A stretch of DNA of 64,000 bases, from assembly GCA_963706755.1 (NCBI GenBank), contig CAVPNH010000011.1:124001-188000 (forward strand), written 5' to 3'. The notes under the pieces are model-generated. The model was not told the DNA's origin. It worked only from the letters and a program-made list of their open reading frames with translations, and did no database searches. Positions 51,819-60,843 of the stretch are shown one piece after another; the stretch's first letter is position 1, and each line of letters opens with the position of its first letter. The stretch is from RPQJ01 sp963706755 (lineage in GTDB: Bacteria; Pseudomonadota; Gammaproteobacteria; Steroidobacterales; Steroidobacteraceae). The translations under genes and the position numbers were made by a program.

Positions 51819-54368
51819 ATGAACGCCGTCAGCAGTGAATTCGCAAGAGTCCCACCAGGCACTCCGGTGGGCGCAGCGGCCGCCACGGCGCTGTCGGCCC
51901 AGGAACTGGCGATCGAGAACGGTGCAAGGGCCCTGAATGGCTACATCAGCGATCGCGTGTTGCGAATCTTCGATGCGATCCGCGGCTATGGCAGCCCGCG
52001 CGTCACGCTCGACCGCGCGATGTACTTCACCGAGTCCTTCAGGACGACGGAAGGCCAGCCACTGGTGCTGCGCTGGGCGAAAGCACTCAAGCACGTGGCC
52101 GAGAACATCCCGGTCACGATCTTCGACGACGAACTGCTGGTGGGCCGTCCGAACACCTGGCTCGGACGCTATGGGCTCGTGTACGGCGAGCTCGATGGCA
52201 GCCTGCTCAAGGCGGCCGTCGAGGCCGCCCTGAAGCAGCAGGGACAGAAGGGCGCGGTGGTCATCACCGACGAGGACCAGCGCGCCATCGAGGACGTGCT
52301 GCACCCGTACTGGAACGGCAAGGACTTCGGCGCGAACTTCGTGCGCGCGTTGCCCGAGGAGACCCGATTCTTCTTCTTCGGGCCGGACCGCGCCAATGCT
52401 TCCAACGCCACCGGCGTCGGCATGTGCACGGCCGTCTGGCGGCATTCGCAGAACTGGGCCCACGACTTCGCCAAGGTGCTGAACAAGGGCTGTGCCGGCA
52501 TCAAGGCGGAGGCCGAGGCGCGCATCGCGGCGATCGAGCACCCGTACGACGTGGTCGAGAAGAAGCCCTTCCTCGAGGCCGTCGTCATCACCTGCGACGC
52601 GATGGTGACCTGGGCGCGCCGCTATTCGGCAAAGGCCGCGGAGATGGCTGGACGCAGTTCGGACCCGCAGCGCAAGCGTGAGCTCGAGGAGATCGCGGCA
52701 GTCTGCGCTCACGTGCCCGAGCACCCGGCCCGTACGTTCCGCGAGGCGCTGCAGGCGCAATGGTTCGCACAGATGTTCTCGCGCCTCGAGCAGAACATCG
52801 GCGGCCAGGTGAGCCAGGGCCGCATGGACCAGTACTTCTACCCCTTCTACAAGAAGGACGTGGAAGAAGGCCGACTCACCAAGGAACAGGCGGAAGAACT
52901 CCTGCAGTGCCTCTGGCTCAACATGATGCAGAGCACGGAGGTGAAACTGTCTCCGTCGGCGGCGGCGAGCATGGAAGGCTTCGCGCATTTCGAGCAGATC
53001 ACGATCGGCGGCCAGACGCCCGACGGGCGCGATGCCACGAACGAACTGAGCTATACGATGATCGACTCCGCGCGGCCCCTGCAGTCGAGCTACCCCGAAC
53101 TCGCCGCGCGCATCCATGCGAATACGCCGGAACGCTTCCTGCACGCCGTCGCCGAGGCGATCAAGGACGGCAAGGGCACGCCCAAGGTGCTCAACGACGA
53201 GCAGATCGTGCCGTTCTACCTTGCCAACGGCGCCACGGTGGAGGAGGCGCTCGACTACGCCGGCTCGGGCTGCATTGAGACGCGCCTCGTCAATCGCGAG
53301 ACCCATGTCACGGGGAACGCCGGCATCAATTACGGCTCGGTCGTGGAGATGACGCTGCGCGACGGGCGCATCAAGGTCTGGAAGGACGCCCAGTTCGGTC
53401 TCCGCACCGGCGATCCGCGTGAGTTCAAGAGCTACGACGAGGTGTGGACGGCGTTCTGCGCCCAGCTCGAGCAGGTCGTGCGCCACATCATGACGCAGCA
53501 GTACGTGGCGCTCGAAATGAAGCCGCGCCATTTCGCCGCGCCGTTCGCGTCGATGGTGCACGACCTGGCTACCAATGCGTGCATGGACCTGCACCGCCAC
53601 GGAGAGTACATCCCGGGTGGCATGGACCTCTCGTGCATCGAGTCGATCGGCAAGGGCACCGCCGTCGACTCGCTCGCCGCGATCAAGCACCTGATCTACG
53701 ACACGAAGAAGCTCAGCTGGGACCAGCTGCTCGAGGCGATCGAGTGCAACTGGGAGGGCAAGGAAGCGATCCGCCAGCTGTGCCTGAACGCCCCGAAGTA
53801 CGGCAACGGCATCGAGTGGGTTGACCAGATCGGCTTCGACATCGAGCGCTTCATCCTCGACTTCATCCACCGGCACCCGAAGCCGCATGGCCAGTCGTTC
53901 ATGCTGCGCTGCATTCCGGTGACGATCCACGTGCCGATGGGCCGGGTCGTGTGCGCGACGCCGAACGGGCGCCCTGCGGGCGAGTACCTTTCGGAAGGCA
54001 TCTCGCCCTCGCACGGCATGGACGTCAACGGCCCCACCGTGTCCATGCGTTCCATGGCCAGGGCACGCTGCCTGGGCTACAAGGAAAAAGCCGCCGACCT
54101 CATCAACATGAAGTTCACGCCGCAGACCGTGGCGGGCGAGGAGGGCACCAGGCGCCTCATGCAGCTGATTCGCGGCTGGTGCGACCTGAAGCTCTGGCAC
54201 GTGCAGTTCAACATCCTGAACCGCGCGACGCTGCTCGCCGCGCAGAAGGACCCGGACAAGTACCGCAACCTCGTCGTGCGCATCGCCGGTTACTCGGCCT
54301 ACTTCGTCGACCTCTCGCCGATGCAGCAGGCCGAGATCATCGCGCGCACCGAGGAGCAGATGAGCTGA
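51819..54368 (+). CDS. Glycyl radical enzyme, CutC/glycerol-dehydratase-like clade, unknown substrate
   Basis: Oxygen-sensitive radical enzyme of the PFL superfamily, 849 aa and intact. The active-site thiyl cysteine and general-base glutamate are in GSGCIETR (Cys485, Glu487). The radical-bearing glycine is Gly824 in VRIAGYSAYFVDLS, 25 residues from the C-terminus. Cys-x-Glu excludes pyruvate formate-lyase (adjacent cysteines). The GYSAYFV loop resembles choline lyase and diol-dehydratase types; arylacetate decarboxylases also carry Cys-x-Glu. So a dehydratase, C-X lyase or decarboxylase is expected. ATG chosen behind AGGAGGAG; an upstream in-frame start at 51720 lacks one. Its activase follows 17 nt later. 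Confidence 0.88.
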   Translation: MNAVSSEFARVPPGTPVGAAAATALSAQELAIENGARALNGYISDRVLRIFDAIRGYGSPRVTLDRAMYFTESFRTTEGQPLVLRWAKALKHVAENIPVTIFDDELLVGRPNTWLGRYGLVYGELDGSLLKAAVEAALKQQGQKGAVVITDEDQRAIEDVLHPYWNGKDFGANFVRALPEETRFFFFGPDRANASNATGVGMCTAVWRHSQNWAHDFAKVLNKGCAGIKAEAEARIAAIEHPYDVVEKKPFLEAVVITCDAMVTWARRYSAKAAEMAGRSSDPQRKRELEEIAAVCAHVPEHPARTFREALQAQWFAQMFSRLEQNIGGQVSQGRMDQYFYPFYKKDVEEGRLTKEQAEELLQCLWLNMMQSTEVKLSPSAAASMEGFAHFEQITIGGQTPDGRDATNELSYTMIDSARPLQSSYPELAARIHANTPERFLHAVAEAIKDGKGTPKVLNDEQIVPFYLANGATVEEALDYAGSGCIETRLVNRETHVTGNAGINYGSVVEMTLRDGRIKVWKDAQFGLRTGDPREFKSYDEVWTAFCAQLEQVVRHIMTQQYVALEMKPRHFAAPFASMVHDLATNACMDLHRHGEYIPGGMDLSCIESIGKGTAVDSLAAIKHLIYDTKKLSWDQLLEAIECNWEGKEAIRQLCLNAPKYGNGIEWVDQIGFDIERFILDFIHRHPKPHGQSFMLRCIPVTIHVPMGRVVCATPNGRPAGEYLSEGISPSHGMDVNGPTVSMRSMARARCLGYKEKAADLINMKFTPQTVAGEEGTRRLMQLIRGWCDLKLWHVQFNILNRATLLAAQKDPDKYRNLVVRIAGYSAYFVDLSPMQQAEIIARTEEQMS

Positions 54369-54385
54369 CCGTGGCGGACTGAACC

Positions 54386-55369
54386 ATGAACGCGGTCACC
54401 GGGCTCGTTTTCAACATCCAGCGGTTCTCGACGGATGACGGGCCCGGTATCCGAACGACGGTGTTCCTGAAGGGCTGCCCGCTGCGCTGCAAGGCCTGCA
54501 GCAACCCCGAGGGCTTGAGTGCGAAGCCGCAACTCATGTACCGCGCGTCGAAGTGCATCGGCGTGGCCCAGTGCGGCTACTGCCTGCCGAAGTGTCCCGA
54601 GGGCGCGATCGCCACCGGTGCGGACGGCAAGGTCGTGGTCAATTTTTCGAAATGCACCAGCTGCGGCCAGTGCGTGGACGTGTGCCCGTCGAAGGCCATG
54701 GAGATCGTGGGCCGGCGCATGACGGTGGACGAGGTGCTCGCGGTCGTGGAGGCGGACGAGGCGTTCTACGCGCGTTCCGGCGGCGGCATCACGCTGTCGG
54801 GCGGCGAAGTGCTACGACAGGGGAAGTTCGCGCGGGCCCTGCTCCAGGAAGCGCAGCGACGCGGGCTCTCGACGGCGATCGAGACCTCGGGCATGGGTCG
54901 CTGGCAGTCGCTCGAGGCGCTGCTGCCGTTCCTCGACATCATTCATTACGACATCAAGTGCCTCGACTCCGAGCGCCACCGCCGGTTCACGGGTGTCCCG
55001 AACGAGCTGATCCTGCGCAATTTCCGCAAGCTCTGTGCCGTGTTCCCGCACGATCGCATCGTCGTGCGCACGCCGTTCATCCCCGGCGTGAACGGCACAT
55101 TGGAGGACGTGCGCGCGATCGGCGAGTTCCTGAAATCTATCGGCGACGACCTGCACTACGAACTGCTCCCGTATCATCGCTACGGCGAGGCGAAGTACGG
55201 CTTCCTGGGAATGCAGGTGCCGATGACCGGCATCGTGCCGACCGAAGAGGAAGCGGCGATTCACGCGGAACTCGCGCGCTACCGGACAAGGGAGCGCGCG
55301 ACGGTTCCGTTGTCGCCAGCACAGGGAAAGCCGCTGCTTGAGCGGATTCGCGCAGGATCCCCGTCCTGA
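54386..55369 (+). CDS. Glycyl radical enzyme activating enzyme (radical SAM)
   Basis: Installs the glycyl radical on the preceding enzyme by splitting SAM. It has 327 residues: FSTDDGPGIRTTVFLKGCPL, the radical SAM motif CPLRCKAC (C-x3-C-x2-C, Cys33-37-40), and an inserted ferredoxin domain with two [4Fe-4S] motifs, CIGVAQCGYCLPKCPEG and CTSCGQCVDVCPSKAM. The SAM-binding motif reads SGGEV, then IHYDIKCLD. The extra clusters are typical of activases for non-PFL glycyl radical enzymes. Same operon as its target. Confidence 0.93.
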   Translation: MNAVTGLVFNIQRFSTDDGPGIRTTVFLKGCPLRCKACSNPEGLSAKPQLMYRASKCIGVAQCGYCLPKCPEGAIATGADGKVVVNFSKCTSCGQCVDVCPSKAMEIVGRRMTVDEVLAVVEADEAFYARSGGGITLSGGEVLRQGKFARALLQEAQRRGLSTAIETSGMGRWQSLEALLPFLDIIHYDIKCLDSERHRRFTGVPNELILRNFRKLCAVFPHDRIVVRTPFIPGVNGTLEDVRAIGEFLKSIGDDLHYELLPYHRYGEAKYGFLGMQVPMTGIVPTEEEAAIHAELARYRTRERATVPLSPAQGKPLLERIRAGSPS

Positions 55370-55484
55370 TTGTCGCGGTCGGCGGAGGCGGTGACCGGCC
55401 AGCTCCAGCCGGCGCGATGGTAGTGGTTCGCGCGTACTTCGGCGGGCGGCATGAGTGCAGGTCGTCTGCAAAGGGGGAGGGATC

Positions 55485-56300
55485 ATGAAGCTGCAGGGCA
55501 AGGTCGCGCTGGTGACTGGCTCCGGCGACGGTTTGGGCAGGGGCATCGCCCTGGCATTCGTCCGGGAAGGCGCCAGGGTCGTCGTCAATGACCTCTCCGA
55601 GAGCAAGATCGAGGAGACGCTTGCGGAGGTCGCCCGGCTGGGAGGCGAGGGTTTCGGCGTCCGGGCGGACGTCTCGTCCAGCGCAGAGGTCAGGGCGATG
55701 TTCGAGAGGATTCTTGAGCGGTTCGGGACGCTCGACATCGTGGTCAACAACGCCGCAAGACTCGACACCGGCGAAAAGGCTACGAAGGCACGGATAGAGT
55801 TCTACAGGCAGCGGGCGACACCGGTTCCGATCCGCTCGCTGGAGGTGACGCGCAACCTGACGGACGACGAGTGGCAGTCCTTCATCGACGTGAACCTGAC
55901 GGGCGTCTTCTACTGCATTCGAGAGGCGCTGAAGATCATGGAGCCCAGGGGATATGGGCAGATCATCAATATCGCCTCCACCGGCGCGATCTCGGGGTTC
56001 AGCGCCTTCAGCCCCCAGTACTCGGCGGCGAAGGGGGGCGTGGCCGCCCTGACCCGATCGGTGGCCATGGAAGTCATCGGCGCCGGCGTCTACGTGAATT
56101 GCATTGCTCCGGGCGGCGTCGCAACGCCCCCTTGGGAACGGGCGCCCAAGGAAGCAAGAGACCTCGTGCTGCAACTGATCCCGGCCAGGCGGATGGGGAC
56201 GGTTGAAGAATACGCCTCGCTGGCCGTCTACCTGGCCTCCGACGAATCCAATTACATCGTCGGCCAGGTGATCAGCCCGAACGGTGGGCTGGTCATGTAG
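55485..56300 (+). CDS. SDR family oxidoreductase
   Basis: NAD(P)-dependent short-chain dehydrogenase, 271 aa. The cofactor motif is TGSGDGLGRG at residues 12-21, with NNAA, and the catalytic Tyr-x3-Lys is YSAAK with Ser in NIASTGAIS. A non-standard insert of about 30 residues follows VVNNAARLDTG and may shape the substrate pocket. GGGGGAGGG precedes the ATG. It lies 115 nt behind the activase, possibly in the same transcript; it could oxidise or reduce the product of the radical enzyme. Confidence 0.87.
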   Translation: MKLQGKVALVTGSGDGLGRGIALAFVREGARVVVNDLSESKIEETLAEVARLGGEGFGVRADVSSSAEVRAMFERILERFGTLDIVVNNAARLDTGEKATKARIEFYRQRATPVPIRSLEVTRNLTDDEWQSFIDVNLTGVFYCIREALKIMEPRGYGQIINIASTGAISGFSAFSPQYSAAKGGVAALTRSVAMEVIGAGVYVNCIAPGGVATPPWERAPKEARDLVLQLIPARRMGTVEEYASLAVYLASDESNYIVGQVISPNGGLVM

Positions 56301-56324
56301 CGGTTTCCTGGCAACTACGAAAAG

Positions 56325-56340
56325 CGTATACACATATACG
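56325..56340. promoter_or_regulatory. Palindromic operator candidate upstream of the BKACE gene
   Basis: CGTATA-CACA-TATACG is a perfect inverted repeat in an AT-rich patch, 73 nt before the BKACE ATG. TATACA or TATACG inside it could serve as the -10 box, with TTCCTG (56305-56310) as a poor -35. A regulator bound here would block that promoter. The nearby AraC-type protein is a candidate, though AraC sites are usually direct repeats. Confidence 0.45.
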
Positions 56341-56412
56341 AAAGGGCAAGCACCAGGATAGCCTGCTCGTAATACTGGCGCCCGCTTCAGACCCACATAC
56401 AGGACGCCTACC

Positions 56413-57462
56413 ATGTACTTCGACGACGACGCCCTGCTCCCCGAGAACCAGGACGAACTGATCATCTGCGCCGCTCCCTTTGGCCCGGAGTGGCTGCCGG
56501 GCGATTTCCCCGAGGACATCGCGATCAGCATGGACGAGCAGGTCCAGAAGGCCGTTGATTGCTACAACGCCGGCGCGACCGTGTTGCATGTGCACGTCCG
56601 CGAGGCAGACGGCAAGGGCAGCAAGCGGCTGTCCATGTTCAACGAACTGATCGCCGGGATCCGCAATGCTGTGCCGAAGATGGTACTGCAGGTCGGCGGC
56701 TCGATCTCGTTCTCGCCGGAAGGCGAGGGCGACCAGGCGAAGTGGCTCGGCTACGACACGCGCCACCTGCTCGCGGAACTCAGCCCGAAGCCGGACCAGG
56801 TGACGATTGCGATCAACTCGAACCAGATGAACATCACTGAGCTGTTGACGGCGGACGATGTCGCCGGCACGCAGTTCGAGAATCCTGCGATCTGCAACGC
56901 GTGGTCCGAGATGACGATCGATGCGACACCGTCGTTCTACATCGAGCACTTGAAGCGCCTGCGGGCCAACGGAATCCAGCCCTATTTCATGCTCGCCCAC
57001 CTGGCACAGCTGGAGACGGTCGAGCGCCTGATCCGTCGCGGCCTCTACATGGGCCCGCTCAATCACTGCTTCGTCGCCATCGGCGGCGGCGCGGCTGGTC
57101 CCGATCCATTCGGGATGATGGACTATGTGCGCCGGTCGCCCCAGGGCGGGGTGCTGCAGCTCGAGGGCATCATGCGTAACGTACCACCCATGATGGTGAT
57201 GGCGATCGCGATGGGGCTGCACGTGCGCGTCGGCATCGAGGACAACCTCTGGCGCCGCAAGGGCGAGAAGTTCACGTCAGTGCTGCAGGTCGAGCAGATG
57301 GTGCGCCTGGCGCGCGAGCTCGGGCGCGATGTCGCTACGGCCGACGATGCGCGCCGGATCTACAAGATCGGCACGTGGTACGACAGCGTGGACGAGACAC
57401 TGCAGGCCCTCGGCATGACGCCGAACCGCAAGCCCGGCCAGCGAGGCTTCCTTGTCGCGTAA
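56413..57462 (+). CDS. Beta-keto acid cleavage enzyme (BKACE, DUF849)
   Basis: Zinc enzyme that splits a beta-keto acid with acetyl-CoA, giving acetoacetate and a shorter acyl-CoA; the model member acts on 3-keto-5-aminohexanoate in lysine fermentation. It has 349 residues: LIICAAPFGPEWLPGDFPED, zinc-binding HxH in GATVLHVHVREADGKGS, MVLQVGGSISFSPEGEG and GLHVRVGIEDNLWRRKGE. The family has many unrelated substrates, and the specificity here is not readable. AGGA precedes the ATG. Follows the GRE-activase-SDR group and precedes an AraC regulator. Confidence 0.88.
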   Translation: MYFDDDALLPENQDELIICAAPFGPEWLPGDFPEDIAISMDEQVQKAVDCYNAGATVLHVHVREADGKGSKRLSMFNELIAGIRNAVPKMVLQVGGSISFSPEGEGDQAKWLGYDTRHLLAELSPKPDQVTIAINSNQMNITELLTADDVAGTQFENPAICNAWSEMTIDATPSFYIEHLKRLRANGIQPYFMLAHLAQLETVERLIRRGLYMGPLNHCFVAIGGGAAGPDPFGMMDYVRRSPQGGVLQLEGIMRNVPPMMVMAIAMGLHVRVGIEDNLWRRKGEKFTSVLQVEQMVRLARELGRDVATADDARRIYKIGTWYDSVDETLQALGMTPNRKPGQRGFLVA

Positions 57463-58588
57463 GGCGACATCGAAGCGGGTGGCCGCCGGACCGGATCGCG
57501 GTGAGCCCAAGGGGGCGCCGCGATCCAGCCGTGCGACCGGCCCGTCCGACCGGGGTTGCCCGGTCGGCGCTCTGGCGCAGCTGCCGGACCTGATGCGCGA
57601 AGCCGGCCACGATCCCTGGAACCTGCTCGAGTCCTTCGGGGTGACGCAGGCGGCGATGGTTCAGCCGATGACGCCGATCCCGCTCAGCCTTTACGGGCAG
57701 ATCCTGCAGGCCGCCGCCGACGCGATCGGACGCGACGACCTGGGCCTGATGCTCGGGCAGCGCGCAACCATGGAAAACGCAGGGCCGTTGCGCCTGCTCG
57801 TATTCAACTCGCGCACGGCAGGCGAGGCGGTCGAAAACTACGTGCGCTACGCGGGTCTCTGGTACCACGGTGTCGTGCTCACGCTGACCCGTGACCGGGG
57901 CTATGCCACGCTGGCGCTTTCGGCAGACGGAGGGTTCCCGGGCCGCGACCACATGCTGACGTGGATGCTGGCCGCGACGGTCAAGCACCTCGAAGCGATC
58001 TTTCCCCGCAGCTGGCGGCCTTCTCAGGTGCACATCGCGTATCGACGGCCGAAGCATGCCGAGCATTACGCCAGGTTCTTCCGGGCCCCGGTCTTGTACG
58101 ACCAGCCACGTCACGCGGTGGTCTTTCCCGAGTCGGCGCTGGACCAGGTGCGGCCGGGCTCACAGCCGATGCTCGATACGTTCCTGCGGCAATACCTTGG
58201 GGAACTCGAAGCGAAGGAGCGGCCCGACTTCGTGTCGCGCGTGAAGCACGTGATCGAGAGCCTGCTTGCGTCTGGCGAGTGCTCGGTCGTGAGGGTGGCC
58301 GGCATGTTCGCGATGCACCGCGTGACGCTGCATCGCTACCTGCGCGAGCAAGGGACGACGTTCGAAGACCTGCTCGATGAGGCAAGGCGCAGTCTTGCCG
58401 CCCGCATGCTCGAACAGACGGACCTGCCGGTCGGCGAGATCGCATCGGCGCTTGGGTACCGGACGCCGACGAGTTTCGTGCGTGCCTTCAAGCGCTGGAA
58501 TGGAGTGACACCGGGGGCAGGTCGCAGTCGTCGGCCTGCGATTGGCCGCGCGGCGTCGCCGGCGCGCACCGTGGTCCGGCGACGATGA
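57452..58588 (+). CDS. AraC family transcriptional regulator
   Basis: About 378 residues. An N-terminal Arabinose_bd-like sensor domain (about 40-230, with YGQILQAAADAIGRDDLGLM and RLLVFNSRTAGEAVENYVRY) is joined to a C-terminal double helix-turn-helix (about 270-355): VVRVAGMFAMHRVTLHRYLR and VGEIASALGYRTPTSFVRAF. The frame opens at a TTG (57452) overlapping the end of BKACE; a GTG at 57479 is an equally possible start. Probably controls the surrounding catabolic genes in response to a small-molecule substrate. Confidence 0.88.
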   Translation: MSRKATSKRVAAGPDRGEPKGAPRSSRATGPSDRGCPVGALAQLPDLMREAGHDPWNLLESFGVTQAAMVQPMTPIPLSLYGQILQAAADAIGRDDLGLMLGQRATMENAGPLRLLVFNSRTAGEAVENYVRYAGLWYHGVVLTLTRDRGYATLALSADGGFPGRDHMLTWMLAATVKHLEAIFPRSWRPSQVHIAYRRPKHAEHYARFFRAPVLYDQPRHAVVFPESALDQVRPGSQPMLDTFLRQYLGELEAKERPDFVSRVKHVIESLLASGECSVVRVAGMFAMHRVTLHRYLREQGTTFEDLLDEARRSLAARMLEQTDLPVGEIASALGYRTPTSFVRAFKRWNGVTPGAGRSRRPAIGRAASPARTVVRRR

Positions 58589-58624
58589 CGACAAAGACGA
58601 CAACGGAATAGCGGGGAGTCATCC

Positions 58625-59950
58625 ATGGGATTCGCATTGCACGGGGACGGAGGCGTGCCGCAGGGCGGCAATCACCCTGCCGTGTCCCGGCTATACGCCT
58701 GGGCCGTCTTCGCGCTCACCTTCGGGCTGATGCTGTCGGACTACCTGTCGCGGCAGGTGATCACTCCGCTCTTCCCGTTCCTCAAGCTCGAGTGGTCACT
58801 GACCGACACCCAACTCGGCGCCCTGGTCAGCGTCGTCGCATTGATCGTCGGCGTCGCCTCGGTCCCGGTCGCGCTGATTGCCGATCGCTGGGGGCGCGTG
58901 AAAAGCATCACCGCGATGGCGGCCCTCTGGGGACTCGCGACCATCGGTTGCGGGCTTGCCGGCGGCTACGGGCAGATGCTCGTCGCGCGCGCGCTGGTCG
59001 GGCTCGGGGAAGCGGGCTATTCCAGCGCGGGCGGCGCGATCCTGATGCATGTGTTTCCGCCACAGCGCCGGTCGATGATTTTCGGTGCCTTCCTTGCCGC
59101 CGCACTGTTCGGCACGGTCATGGGAGTGGTGGCTGGCGGCGTCGTCTCGACGCACTTCGGCTGGCGCCACGCGTTCATCGGCGTCGGCGCCCTCGGGCTG
59201 CTGCTGGTGGCTGCGTATCCAATGGTCGTGCGCGACTACCAGACTGTCGCCCTGGTGAAGAAGGGTGCGGTGGCCGGTACCGAAGCACGGCGCCTGCGCG
59301 TCGGGGAAATTATCCGCGAACTGTTCGTGTCGCGCACCGCCGTGTTCACCTACCTTGGCAGCGGGCTGCAGATGTTCATCGTCGGCGCCGTCACGGCCTG
59401 GATGCCGGCCTACATGGGCCGCTATTACCAGCTCTCGCCGGACAAGGCGGCCCTGCAGGCGGGCGTGGTGCTGCTGGTAGCGGGAGTCGGCATGATCGCC
59501 TGCGGATGGGTCGTGGACCGACTCAGCGCGCGCGACATCCGCAACAGGCTGCGGCTGCCGGCGCTGTACGCCGTCATTTCCTGCGTGTTGCTCGTGCTGG
59601 CGTTCACGCTGCCGTCCGGCCCGGTCCAGTACGCGCTGATCCTTGCGGGCGTGTTCGTCACCGCGGGTCACATGGGCGCTTCCGGCGCAGTCATCGGCGA
59701 CGTGACCCATCCGGGGCTGCGTGCGACGGCACTGGCGATGATCGTGCTCGGCAACAACCTGCTGGGCCTGGCGCCGGGGCCGGTCGCGGTAGGCGCGCTC
59801 TCGGACGCGTTCGGCTTGAAGTTCGCGCTGGGCATCGCCCCGCTCGCGTGCCTCCTCGCAGCGACCTGCTTCATGCTCGGATCGCGACATTACCTGCGTG
59901 AGGCCGGGCACTTCGAGGAGCCGCCCGACAGCATGGCCGCGCAAGCATGA
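58625..59950 (+). CDS. MFS transporter
   Basis: A 441-residue permease with about 12 helices. The loop 2-3 motif is ALIADRWGRVKSITAMAALW, DYLSRQVITPLFPFLKLEWS lies in helix 1, and GLGEAGYSSAGGAILMHVFP in helix 4 is typical of organic-acid/aromatic-acid MFS permeases. GGGGAG precedes the ATG. The stop overlaps an ATG of the next SDR frame as ATGA. Likely imports the substrate of this catabolic cluster. Confidence 0.88.
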   Translation: MGFALHGDGGVPQGGNHPAVSRLYAWAVFALTFGLMLSDYLSRQVITPLFPFLKLEWSLTDTQLGALVSVVALIVGVASVPVALIADRWGRVKSITAMAALWGLATIGCGLAGGYGQMLVARALVGLGEAGYSSAGGAILMHVFPPQRRSMIFGAFLAAALFGTVMGVVAGGVVSTHFGWRHAFIGVGALGLLLVAAYPMVVRDYQTVALVKKGAVAGTEARRLRVGEIIRELFVSRTAVFTYLGSGLQMFIVGAVTAWMPAYMGRYYQLSPDKAALQAGVVLLVAGVGMIACGWVVDRLSARDIRNRLRLPALYAVISCVLLVLAFTLPSGPVQYALILAGVFVTAGHMGASGAVIGDVTHPGLRATALAMIVLGNNLLGLAPGPVAVGALSDAFGLKFALGIAPLACLLAATCFMLGSRHYLREAGHFEEPPDSMAAQA

Positions 59951-59973
59951 CGGCTACGAACAGAGGAGCGACC

Positions 59974-60792
59974 ATGGAACTCAAAGGAAAGACCGCAATC
60001 GTGACCGGAGGCGGTCGAGGCATTGGCGAAGGTATCTCGCGCGTGCTCGCGCGCGAGGGCGCGAACGTCGTGGTGATGGGACGGCACGCCGACGAAGTGG
60101 AGGACGTAGCCAGGTCGATCGAGGAGTCGGGCGGCAGTGCGCTGCCAGTCGTCGCGGACGTCACCGACTGGCCGTCGCTCGAGGCAATGGCGCGCACCGT
60201 ACTCGAGCGCTTCGGCGGCATCGACATCCTGGTCAACAACGCCGGGATCGAGGGCCCGCCGCGCTTGCTGGCAGACCTGCCCGCCGAGCAGTGGGACGAG
60301 GTGCTGGGTGTCAACCTCAGGGGTGTCTTCCTGTGCATCAAGGCAACGTTACCCGCCATGACCGGTCGCGGCCGAGGCAGGATCATCAACATCGGTTCCA
60401 TCGCTGGACGGCGCATGACTTTCTTCGGTAGCGTGGACTACACGGTGTCCAAGTACGGTGTAGAGGGCCTGACGCAGCACCTCGCCTGGGAACTCGCCGA
60501 CCAGCGAATCACGGTCAACACGATCTGCCCGGGCGGCGTCGTCACGCCGCTGATGGAGCAAAGCATCACCCCTGCGTATCGCGAGATGGTGACCAAGCGG
60601 CTGGTGCCCCTGGGCCGCATGTGCACCATGGAGGAAATCGGCGAGGCCGTGAGCTTCCTCGCGAGCGATCGCGCCGCGATGATCACCGGGCAGTCCATCG
60701 CGGTGGATGGCGGGACGCTCACGGGCTACGGTGAAGACCTGCGGCCGATCATCCGCAAGCGGATGGCGGAAGCGGTGGCGAGCGGGCACTGA
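59974..60792 (+). CDS. SDR family oxidoreductase
   Basis: Classical short-chain dehydrogenase of 272 aa: TGGGRGIGEG cofactor motif, NNAG, catalytic Ser in NIGSIAG and YTVSK. The C-terminal VDGGTLTGYG is typical. The ATG at 59974 has a strong AGAGGAG. An in-frame ATG at 59947 overlaps the MFS stop and would add nine residues. Same strand as the MFS and CMD genes; dehydrogenation of a hydroxy intermediate is the simplest role. Confidence 0.9.
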   Translation: MELKGKTAIVTGGGRGIGEGISRVLAREGANVVVMGRHADEVEDVARSIEESGGSALPVVADVTDWPSLEAMARTVLERFGGIDILVNNAGIEGPPRLLADLPAEQWDEVLGVNLRGVFLCIKATLPAMTGRGRGRIINIGSIAGRRMTFFGSVDYTVSKYGVEGLTQHLAWELADQRITVNTICPGGVVTPLMEQSITPAYREMVTKRLVPLGRMCTMEEIGEAVSFLASDRAAMITGQSIAVDGGTLTGYGEDLRPIIRKRMAEAVASGH

Positions 60793-60843
60793 TCCCTGCG
60801 CACATTCGACGAGCCGAAACCAGGGTCGATACGGGAGAAAAGC

